64,000 nt of DNA. Origin: Pseudomonadota bacterium (GTDB lineage: Bacteria; Pseudomonadota; Alphaproteobacteria; UBA2136; UBA6156). This document shows positions 45,363-52,600 of the stretch, piece by piece (positions within the stretch are counted from its first letter, which is position 1; the number at the start of each line of letters is the position of its first letter). Both the position numbers and the translations under genes were made by a program. The stretch lies in the NCBI GenBank assembly GCA_016125035.1, contig WGMN01000001.1:129526-193525 (forward strand), in the 5' to 3' direction. The notes beneath the pieces are model-generated. The model was not told the DNA's origin. It saw only the letters and a list, made by a program, of their open reading frames with translations, and did no database searches.

Positions 45363-45939
45363 AATTGGGGCGGGGGACGGGAATGCGCGAGCCGGGGGCT
45401 GGGTGGTAGGAGGCGTTGGGGTTGCGGCAGGTGGCCTGGGAAGCCTCTACCCCGGCGCGGATCTGCGGGTATTGCGGCGTGTAGTAGGGCAGTTTGGCGA
45501 AGTTGAGCGGCAGGGCGGTGAGCGTGGGGTAGACCCGCGCGGTGGCCTGCCCGGCCGCCGTGGCGGCGGCGATGGTGAGGTTCATGACCGGTTGCGAGCG
45601 CGCCTGCTGGTAGCTGAGGACGGTTATTTCCGCCAGGGTTTCCAGCGCTTTTTTGCAGATGAGGGCGCTGGTTTCGGGCATGAGATCGTTATTCGTGACT
45701 CGTGACTCGTGATTCGTGTCGGTGGGGCTGGGGGTGGTGGGGGTGATTGGGGTGGGGAGGAGGAAGCTGGGCGAGACCATGATGACCGTGGGGCTGGTGA
45801 GCGGCCCGGCGGCGGGGAGTTCGATGGCGGTTTTGGCCGGGCCCTGCGAGGGGTTGAGGGTGATGGTTTCGTCACCGCTCTGGTAGCGGATGGGGGCGAG
45901 GAGCAGCGGCGAGAGGAGCAGGATGGCAAAGCGGCGCAT
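45361..45939 (-). CDS. Hypothetical exported protein, 192 aa
   Basis: Unrecognised. The ATG at 45939 gives a short signal peptide (MRRFAILLLSPLLLA). The mature part has a Pro/Thr-rich linker (about 60-75) and a helical half with two cysteines (LICKKA and ATCRNP). Residues 74-85 (TNHESRVTNN) are coded by a heptamer array in the linker. It is leftward, with ihfB upstream. Confidence 0.6.
   Translation of the reverse strand: MRRFAILLLSPLLLAPIRYQSGDETITLNPSQGPAKTAIELPAAGPLTSPTVIMVSPSFLLPTPITPTTPSPTDTNHESRVTNNDLMPETSALICKKALETLAEITVLSYQQARSQPVMNLTIAAATAAGQATARVYPTLTALPLNFAKLPYYTPQYPQIRAGVEASQATCRNPNASYHPAPGSRIPVPRPN
45687..45714. repeat. Heptamer array, CGT class, inside the 45361 gene
   Basis: Units CGTTATT, CGTGACT (two) and CGTGATT, the same words as the ylxR array, read in frame on the other strand. 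Confidence 0.92.
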
Positions 45940-45955
45940 GGTCAAACGATAGCAT

Positions 45956-45981
45956 GAAAAAAGGCCGCCCGGAGGGCGGCC
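45956..45981 (-). terminator. Intrinsic terminator after ihfB
   Basis: Stem GGCCGCCC with GGGCGGCC and a three-base loop; an A run on the left gives T residues for leftward transcription. Confidence 0.85.
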
Positions 45982-45996
45982 GAAGAAGGGCAGTGC

Positions 45997-46275
45997 CTAC
46001 TTGTTGACGCGCAGGCGGAGTTCTTTGCCGCACTTGAAGAACGGCACGCGCTTGGCCGGCACGCTGACGGCCACGCCGGTGCGCGGGTTGCGGCCGCGGC
46101 GGGCGGCACGCTCACGCACAGAGAAGGCACCGAAGCCGCGGAGCTCTACCCGGCCGCCTTCCACCAGGGTGGTGGTGACCTCTTCAAAAATGGTGTTGAC
46201 GAGCTTTTCCAGGTCGTTGGCGTGGAGATCCGGGTGGCTGGCGCTGAGCTTCTGGATCAGTTCGGATTTGGTCAT
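45997..46275 (-). CDS. ihfB: Integration host factor beta subunit
   Basis: A DNA-bending nucleoid protein that pairs with IHF alpha. 92 residues. The start [10 protein letters not shown] and [20 protein letters not shown], with the proline-containing arm GRNPRTG, are typical; the C terminus [14 protein letters not shown] matches IHF beta more than HU. It is followed by a clear terminator. Confidence 0.93.
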   Translation of the reverse strand: MTKSELIQKLSASHPDLHANDLEKLVNTIFEEVTTTLVEGGRVELRGFGAFSVRERAARRGRNPRTGVAVSVPAKRVPFFKCGKELRLRVNK

Positions 46276-46376
46276 GGTTTTATTCCCCCCTTATGCAATT
46301 ACTTGGGGACATTGGCGCATGTTCAGGGGGTTGGCAAGGGGTGCTGTTGATTTTGTGGCGATTTTAAGCAGCGCGG

Positions 46377-47063
46377 CTACGCGACACGGCGCAGGCGGGG
46401 GGTGATGTCGACCACGTTGGGGGCGCGGTTGGCCTCTGGCGTCGGCAGGGGGTCGAGCGGGTCGAGGATGATGGCGGCGCCCCTCTCATACCCCGGGGTG
46501 TAGCCGCCGCGGATTTCCACCCCATAAGAGACCGGGCCGAGGCGTTGCAGCACCATGGCCGAGACCTGCTGGATGAGCGCGTCTTCCACCCGGCCGTCGG
46601 CATCGTGCGTGCGCTTAAGGCTCCAGCCCAGGCTGAGCACCGCCTTGGAGCTGGCGGTTTGGCACAGGCGGATGAATTGCTCGGGCTCCAAGGCATCTTC
46701 CCGTTTGGCCGGGGCGAGAAGCGTGAAGACATCGGCATGCAAAATGAGCGGGATGGTGGGCTTGAGCAGCCGGATGATGGCAAGGGTGGGTTCCACCGCC
46801 GCCGCGGATTGGAAATCCAGCTTAACCGCCTTGCCGCCGAGTTGCGCGGTGGCGAGGAACATTGGGATATCAAGTTCGGTGGGGTTGGAGCCGTCCGCCA
46901 CCAAAGGCGTGGCATCGGCGCTGCCGAACTGCACGCTGGCCACCAGCACGTGCAGGGCAGGGTCTTGCGCGGCGGCGGTGAGTTTGGCAGGCGTGTTGAC
47001 GCGGTGCGCCCAGGCCAGCTCGCTGGAGTCTTCTAAGCCGAAGTGGGCGGCAATGGATTGCAT
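46377..47063 (-). CDS. FAM151/menorin-like protein (DUF2181)
   Basis: 228 residues resembling the FAM151/menorin domain, a TIM-barrel related to PLC-like phosphodiesterases. Matching segments in order: ELAWAHRVNT (for WSHAVN), GGKAVKLDFQS (for KGIKLDFKS), IPLILHADV (for IWLNADV) and KAVLSLGW. The strand that carries the acidic metal ligands in active relatives reads LVASVQFG instead of the E-x-D form, so activity is doubtful. No signal peptide. It is 130 bp downstream of the ankyrin gene across an inverted heptamer pair. Confidence 0.7.
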   Translation of the reverse strand: MQSIAAHFGLEDSSELAWAHRVNTPAKLTAAAQDPALHVLVASVQFGSADATPLVADGSNPTELDIPMFLATAQLGGKAVKLDFQSAAAVEPTLAIIRLLKPTIPLILHADVFTLLAPAKREDALEPEQFIRLCQTASSKAVLSLGWSLKRTHDADGRVEDALIQQVSAMVLQRLGPVSYGVEIRGGYTPGYERGAAIILDPLDPLPTPEANRAPNVVDITPRLRRVA

Positions 47064-47097
47064 GGGTAAAGGGTAACCGGCGGGCTGAAAAGCACGA

Positions 47098-47125
47098 AGT
47101 AATTAGTCATTAGTCATTAGTTATT
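47098..47125. repeat. Heptamer array, AGT class, left arm of inverted pair
   Basis: Units AGTAATT, AGTCATT (two) and AGTTATT, then a partial AGTTGGG. It lies in the leader of the FAM151-like gene and faces an inverted copy 34 bp away. Confidence 0.93.
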
Positions 47126-47159
47126 AGTTGGGGGGTGTCGCTGGTGGGACGCACCTTTT

Positions 47160-47194
47160 TATCACTAATTACTAATTACCAATAACTAATCACT
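47160..47194. repeat. Heptamer array, AGT class, right arm of inverted pair
   Basis: On the - strand the units are AGTGATT, AGTTATT, GGTAATT, AGTAATT and AGTGATA. It contains the TGA stop of the ankyrin gene. Confidence 0.93.
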
Positions 47195-48323
47195 TTTTGG
47201 GCGTGATGCCGCGGGCGCCGGTGCCCAGCAGGTTGGGGCGTTTGGAGCCGTTAGCCAGCAACAGGTTGGCCAGCGAGAGATCTTGGTTGGCCAGCGCGAT
47301 ATCCATGGGCAGCAGGCCGGAGCGGTCGCGCACGTCGGCCTTGGCGCCGTTCTCCAGCAGCATTTTGGTGAGCTGGTAGAAGCCGCCGGAGACCGCGTAG
47401 TGCAGTGCGGTGCGGCCGGTGAGATCGGCCGCATTCACGTTTGCGCCGAGGCCGATGAGCTGGCGCGCCATTTCGATGTAGTTCTTGCGCGTGGCGAGCA
47501 TCAGTGCGGTGTTGCCGAAACGGTCGGTGACATTGACCCCCGCGCTGGCGCGGATGAGCATGGCCATGATTTCCAGGTTGTTGTTGTCCACCGCGTAGAA
47601 CAGCGGAGTCCAGCCCTCCAGCGTGGCGGCATTGGGGTTGGCGCCGGCGAGGATGAGCAGGTTGGCCATGGCGGCGTAGTTAAGCGCCACCGCGCGGTGC
47701 AGCGGCGTGTGCAGGTTGGTGGTGGCGGCGTTGATATCCGCCCCCACGGAGAGCAGCAGTTTGGCGACCTCGAGCTGGTTGCCCTCTACCGCCGCGTGCA
47801 GCGCGGTGGAGGAGAAGGCGTTGCGGGTGGACACCTGCATGCCCGTACGCAGGTAGGTTTTGACTGCGTCGAGATCGCCCTTGCGGGCGGCGGAGAGGAA
47901 GCCCTCGGGCGTGAAGCTGTAGCCGTGCTGGGCGAGGTATTGCCTGTCGGCGATTTGTTTGGGTGAGACGGCGGTGGCCGAACTGCTGCCCAGGGAGAGG
48001 TCTTTGATATCTGCCGCGTTAAAGCCGCGGAAGGTGCTTTGGCCGATGCCCTCCGGTGAGGAATAGACCAGGGCGCGGCGCACCGGCGCGGCGGTGAAGA
48101 TCTGGCCGGGGTAAGTGCTGGTGTAAGACGGTTGCGGCGTGGCGTTGAGGATGGAAGCGGCGTCGGGTTGGATCATTTGCGGGCGGGTGAGAATGTAGAC
48201 CAGAACCAAGGCCACGGCCACGAAAGCCCCGATGATGATGAGACCGACGCGGCGTTGCAGCATCCACCCCTGCAAGGGGGTGGCGGCACGGGCCAGGGGA
48301 TCGGGCAGTTGGGGCATTTCCAT
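47190..48323 (-). CDS. Membrane-anchored ankyrin-repeat protein
   Basis: 377 residues. A short cytoplasmic N terminus is followed by one membrane helix (VGLIIIGAFVAVALVLVYIL, about 26-45), a Ser/Pro-rich linker to about 135, and six to seven ankyrin repeats (about 137-365; for example TALHAAVEGNQLEVAKLLLS and TPLHRAVALN). The repeats should lie in the periplasm and bind a protein partner. Its stop codon lies in a heptamer array. It is divergent from aspS. Confidence 0.85.
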   Translation of the reverse strand: MEMPQLPDPLARAATPLQGWMLQRRVGLIIIGAFVAVALVLVYILTRPQMIQPDAASILNATPQPSYTSTYPGQIFTAAPVRRALVYSSPEGIGQSTFRGFNAADIKDLSLGSSSATAVSPKQIADRQYLAQHGYSFTPEGFLSAARKGDLDAVKTYLRTGMQVSTRNAFSSTALHAAVEGNQLEVAKLLLSVGADINAATTNLHTPLHRAVALNYAAMANLLILAGANPNAATLEGWTPLFYAVDNNNLEIMAMLIRASAGVNVTDRFGNTALMLATRKNYIEMARQLIGLGANVNAADLTGRTALHYAVSGGFYQLTKMLLENGAKADVRDRSGLLPMDIALANQDLSLANLLLANGSKRPNLLGTGARGITPKK

Positions 48324-48406
48324 ACCGCTGTAGAATTGGCGGAAAGGCTTGACACGTCAAGGCCCTGTGGGCAGTGTGGCGCCTGCTTACAAAGGATTTG
48401 ACGCCC

Positions 48407-50233
48407 ATGGCTGATGCAGCCCTGCACACCAACCCCACTTACCGCACCCAAATGGGCGGCACCCTGCGCAAGGGGGATATCGGCACCGAAGTGGTGCTTT
48501 CCGGCTGGATCTTCCGCCGCAGGGACCATGGTGGCGTGGTGTTTATTGACCTGCGTGATACCAGCGGTTTGGTGCAGGTGGTGTTCAAGCCCGATACCCT
48601 GGGCGCACAAGCTATTGAAGACATTACACATACCGGCCAGGAAAGTGTGATCCGCGTGAAGGGTAAGGTGATCGCCCGCGGGGCAGGCCTGGAAAACCCC
48701 AACCTGGCCACCGGCGAGGTTGAGATTGAGGTGGCAAGCTATGACGTGCTGAGTAAGGCCGAGCCCCTGCCCTACTCGCTGGTGGATGACAGCGTGCCCG
48801 AGGAAATGAAGCTGACCTACCGCTTTTTGGATTTGCGGCGCGAGGATGTGGCCAGCACCATCCGCCTGCGCAACGATGTGATCGCGAGTATCCGGCGGCG
48901 CATGTGGGACAAGGGATTCCAGGAATTCCAGACGCCTATCTTGACCGCCAGCAGCCCCGAAGGCGCGCGCGACTTTTTGGTGCCGAGCCGTTTGCACCCC
49001 GGCAAATTTTACGCCCTGCCGCAGGCGCCGCAGCAATTTAAGCAACTGCTGATGGTGAGCGGGTTTGACCGGTACTTCCAGATCGCGCCGTGCTTCCGCG
49101 ATGAAGACGCGCGCGCCGACCGTTGCCCCACCGACTTTTACCAGCTGGACCTGGAAATGAGCTTTGTGGAGCAGGAAGATGTGTTTGCGGTGGTGGAAGA
49201 TGTGATCGGCGGCATCTTTGATGAATTTAAAGACTGGAACGGCAACGGACGCAATGCGGGCGGCCGCAAGATGGATGCGCCGGCGTGGGTGAAGATACCC
49301 TACGACACCGCGATGATGGACTACGCCAGCGACAAGCCGGACCTGCGCTGCCCGCTGAAGATTGTGGATGTGAGCGATGTGTGGGCTGCCAGCGAGTTTG
49401 GTGTGTTTAAAGGTATTGTAAGTGGTGGCGGTTTTGTGCGGATGATCGGGGTGCCGGGTGCGAGCACGCAGCCGCGCAGCTGGTTTGATACCATCGGCAA
49501 GTGGGCGCAGGACGAGTTGGGTGCACCGGCCGCGCCGGGGTATATCACCTGGAAGGACGAAGGGTTCCATGGCCCGCTGACCAAATTCCTGAAAGACGAG
49601 CAGGTGCAAGAAATGTTTGCCCGCGCCGGGGTTGGCAAGGGTGGTTCCATCTTTTTTGTGGCGGGGAAAGAGCCTGCGATCTACAAGATTTTGAACCCGC
49701 TGCGCGTGCGGTTGGGCGCGGATTGCAAGTTGAACGAAACGGGCGTGTTCCGCTTTTGCTGGATTGTGGATTACCCGATGTTTGAGAAGGATGAGGCGAC
49801 CGGGAAGATTGATTTTAGTCACAACCCGTTCTCCATGCCGCAGGGCGGGCTTGAGGCGTTGAACACCAAGGACCCGCTGGAGATCAAAGCCACCCAGTAC
49901 GACCTGGTTTGCAACGGCTATGAACTGCTTTCCGGCGGCATCCGCAACCACCTGCCCGAGGCGATGATCAAGGCGTTTGAGATTGCCGGTTATGGCGATG
50001 AGACCGTGAAGGATAAATTCCGCGGCATGTGGAAGGCCTTCCAGTACGGCCCGCCGCCCCACGGCGGTTGCGCGCCGGGCATTGAGCGCATTGTGATGCT
50101 GCTGGCTGAAAGTACGATGGTGCGTGAGGTGGTGGCCTTCCCCATGACGCAGCGCGGTGAGGATTTGCTGATGGGCGCCCCCTCTACCGTGGAGGAAAAG
50201 CAGTTGAAGGAACTGCATATTAAGCTGCGCTAG
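48407..50233 (+). CDS. aspS: Aspartyl-tRNA synthetase
   Basis: Class II enzyme, 608 residues from the ATG at 48407 with AAAGGA upstream. It has an N-terminal OB-fold anticodon domain (about 15-115, VVLSGWIFRRRDHGGVVFIDL), the catalytic core with motif 2 FRDEDARADR, the bacterial GAD insertion in the middle, and motif 3 GIERIVMLL near the end. Whether it also charges tRNA-Asn cannot be told from the sequence alone. Confidence 0.97.
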   Translation: MADAALHTNPTYRTQMGGTLRKGDIGTEVVLSGWIFRRRDHGGVVFIDLRDTSGLVQVVFKPDTLGAQAIEDITHTGQESVIRVKGKVIARGAGLENPNLATGEVEIEVASYDVLSKAEPLPYSLVDDSVPEEMKLTYRFLDLRREDVASTIRLRNDVIASIRRRMWDKGFQEFQTPILTASSPEGARDFLVPSRLHPGKFYALPQAPQQFKQLLMVSGFDRYFQIAPCFRDEDARADRCPTDFYQLDLEMSFVEQEDVFAVVEDVIGGIFDEFKDWNGNGRNAGGRKMDAPAWVKIPYDTAMMDYASDKPDLRCPLKIVDVSDVWAASEFGVFKGIVSGGGFVRMIGVPGASTQPRSWFDTIGKWAQDELGAPAAPGYITWKDEGFHGPLTKFLKDEQVQEMFARAGVGKGGSIFFVAGKEPAIYKILNPLRVRLGADCKLNETGVFRFCWIVDYPMFEKDEATGKIDFSHNPFSMPQGGLEALNTKDPLEIKATQYDLVCNGYELLSGGIRNHLPEAMIKAFEIAGYGDETVKDKFRGMWKAFQYGPPPHGGCAPGIERIVMLLAESTMVREVVAFPMTQRGEDLLMGAPSTVEEKQLKELHIKLR

Positions 50234-50287
50234 CCTTGCCTACGATGTGGGCAGAATGGATACGGCGAGGCGCGCGGTTGAGGTAAG

Positions 50288-51871
50288 ATGCGCGCCATGA
50301 ATGCTGACAAGTACATGATACCGGAGTTCCAGCTTACCGTGCACGGTGAGTATGAGACCGGGCGTTTGGCTGCCGCGATTGCACGCTTGAGCGTGGCGGG
50401 CGATTTGATAAGGCTGGAAGGTGAGCTGGGCGCAGGCAAGAGCGCGTTTAGCCGCCATTACCTGACCGCGCTGGGGCACAAGGGCGAAGTGCCCAGCCCC
50501 ACTTACACCTTGGTGCAGGCTTATGCGGATACGCGCTTCCCCGTTGCGCACGTCGATTGCTACCGCATGAAAGAACCCGCGGAGATGGATGGGCTGGGGC
50601 TTGAAGAGTACCGCAAGTACGGAATCATTTTGTGCGAGTGGCCGGAAAAGGGCAGCCGCTTGGTGCGCGAGGGGCAGCCGGATTTTTTGGATTACCACAT
50701 TAACACCGTGGAAAACCCAGGTACGTTGACGTTGAAATTTGAGACCTTACCGCAGACTGAACATGGACGTGTGGTGACGTTGAGAGGGAGTACAAGCTGG
50801 CAGCGCCGGTTCGGCTTTTTGGCGCGCCTTGGAATCCAACTACCTGTTATTGCCAGCCGGCCGGTTGACGATGAAGGCCGCCGCGCCTTTTTGGAGCGCT
50901 CGGGCGTGAAGAATTACACGATTGAATCACTTGGTGGAGACTGGAGCGCCCGCAGCTATTGGCGCGTTAAGCTTGAGAATGGCGAACCGCGCATGCTTAT
51001 GGATGCGCCCCCACCGCAGGAAGGAGTGACCGAGTATGCACAGGTGGCCCATTACTACCGTGAAATAGGATTGCGTGCGGCGAAGACTTATGCCGGGGAT
51101 GATACGGAGGGTTATCTTCTCAGTGAAGATTTTGGTGACAAGCAACTGTGGCACCTGGTGAAGGATGGCGAAGCACATACCGAATGGTATAAAGCCGTGG
51201 CAGATGGCGTGATGACTTTATGCCACCAGAAACCGCCAGTCTGGGCACGCCCCTACCACGCCAAAAGCTGGTGGGTTGAGGTGGCGCGTTTTGTGAACTG
51301 GTACCTACCTTTTGCCCGTGGACGCGCCACAACATTGGAGGAATATGCGCAGTGGCAAGCCATGTGGGCCCCCTTGCATGAGAGAGTGATGAAGATGCCC
51401 ACTGGGCTTATGATGTGGGATTGCCAAAGCCCCAACCTGATGGTGCTGGGAGACAAACCGAAACTTGAGAATATTGGGTGGATTGATATCCAGGACGCAC
51501 GCGTGGCCCCCTTATGCCAAGACCTTGGACACTTGCTGCGTAACATACGCAGCCCACAGGACGATGCGCGCGAAAAAGAAGTGTTGGACTACGTAGCACA
51601 AAGAATGCAACTGGACCGCGCAGAATTGCAGACTTGTATAGAGATTTGTAATTTGCACAACGCATGCCGGCTTATCGGCGGCTTAACCCGGATATTGGTA
51701 CGGGATGGAAAAATTGAAGGGCCTAAAAACTTTTTAGAACGGACGTGGGAGGTTGCGCGGCAGAGTTACGGTTGCCCTGAGTTGCAGGGCATTGTGGAGG
51801 TGATGCGCGACGCCGAGGCGCCGGGCATGGCGCGCCTGTGGAAAGAAGCCAGCAAGACCAGGGCCGCCTGA
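50288..51871 (+). CDS. tsaE-amgK: TsaE - AmgK fusion: t6A ATPase joined to a cell-wall sugar kinase
   Basis: 527 residues. The N-terminal 160 are TsaE: Walker A GELGAGKS (45-52) and the SPTYTLVQAY and HVDCYR motifs. The rest is an aminoglycoside-phosphotransferase-fold kinase like AmgK, with MMWDCQSPNLMV (catalytic-loop Asp and Asn kept, the usual His changed to Gln) and WIDIQDARVAPLCQDLGHLL. TsaE works with TsaB/TsaD on tRNA; AmgK phosphorylates recycled MurNAc/GlcNAc at the anomeric position. This fusion is known in alphaproteobacteria. murU follows 3 bp on, supporting the kinase assignment. Confidence 0.9.
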   Translation: MRAMNADKYMIPEFQLTVHGEYETGRLAAAIARLSVAGDLIRLEGELGAGKSAFSRHYLTALGHKGEVPSPTYTLVQAYADTRFPVAHVDCYRMKEPAEMDGLGLEEYRKYGIILCEWPEKGSRLVREGQPDFLDYHINTVENPGTLTLKFETLPQTEHGRVVTLRGSTSWQRRFGFLARLGIQLPVIASRPVDDEGRRAFLERSGVKNYTIESLGGDWSARSYWRVKLENGEPRMLMDAPPPQEGVTEYAQVAHYYREIGLRAAKTYAGDDTEGYLLSEDFGDKQLWHLVKDGEAHTEWYKAVADGVMTLCHQKPPVWARPYHAKSWWVEVARFVNWYLPFARGRATTLEEYAQWQAMWAPLHERVMKMPTGLMMWDCQSPNLMVLGDKPKLENIGWIDIQDARVAPLCQDLGHLLRNIRSPQDDAREKEVLDYVAQRMQLDRAELQTCIEICNLHNACRLIGGLTRILVRDGKIEGPKNFLERTWEVARQSYGCPELQGIVEVMRDAEAPGMARLWKEASKTRAA

Positions 51872-51874
51872 CGC

Positions 51875-52600
51875 ATGGCGGAGAAGATTACAACCGCGAT
51901 GATACTGGCGGCAGGGATGGGCACACGCCTGCGGCCGCTGACCGACAATACCCCCAAACCGCTGATCGAGGTGGGTGGCGAACCGGTGATCGGGCGCATG
52001 ATGCGGTTGTTGCATGGCGCGGGAATTGGGCGCGTGGTGATCAACACCCATTACATGGCAGAGGCTTTGCGTGAGGGTGTTTTGGCGTGTGCTCCGGCAG
52101 GGTTGGAAGTGTTGTTCAGCCACGAGGAGGTTTTGCTGGAGACAGGTGGTGGGTTGAAGAAGGCTTTGCCGCTGTTGGGCGAGGCTCCGTTTTTGGTGGT
52201 GAACAGTGACGAGGTTTGGTGCGAGGACAAGGCGCCTTTTCTGAAGGGATTGATGGAAGCGTTTGACCCGGCAAGCCATGATGCCTTGCTGACGGTGGTG
52301 CCTAAGGCGCGGACGGAGAGTTACCAGCCGCTGGGGGATTTCCAGATGGGAAATGACAAGCGGTTGTCACGTGGCGGGGCACGTGAAGGTTGGGATTTTG
52401 TTTATGTGGGTGTGCATGTGACGCACCCGGCATTTATTGCCAGCGAACAGGGGCAGGCCTTTGGCTTGATGCGCATTTGGGAGCCCGCAATGCAAGAAGG
52501 CCGCCTGCACGGCTACCTTTACGACAACGACTGGGCAGACATGGGCACGCACGCCGGGCTGCACCATGCGCGCGAACTGGTGGTGCCCGGGAAGGGATGA
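51875..52600 (+). CDS. murU: MurU-type sugar-1-phosphate nucleotidyltransferase
   Basis: 241 residues of the NTP-transferase fold. The nucleotide loop is AAGMGTRLRPLTDNTPKPL (11-29), with the NSDEVW metal segment later. In the AmgK/MurU recycling route it converts MurNAc-1-phosphate to UDP-MurNAc, by-passing de novo synthesis. Its position directly after the AmgK-like kinase supports this over a GlmU- or mannose-specific role. It overlaps addB by 4 bp. Confidence 0.88.
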   Translation: MAEKITTAMILAAGMGTRLRPLTDNTPKPLIEVGGEPVIGRMMRLLHGAGIGRVVINTHYMAEALREGVLACAPAGLEVLFSHEEVLLETGGGLKKALPLLGEAPFLVVNSDEVWCEDKAPFLKGLMEAFDPASHDALLTVVPKARTESYQPLGDFQMGNDKRLSRGGAREGWDFVYVGVHVTHPAFIASEQGQAFGLMRIWEPAMQEGRLHGYLYDNDWADMGTHAGLHHARELVVPGKG

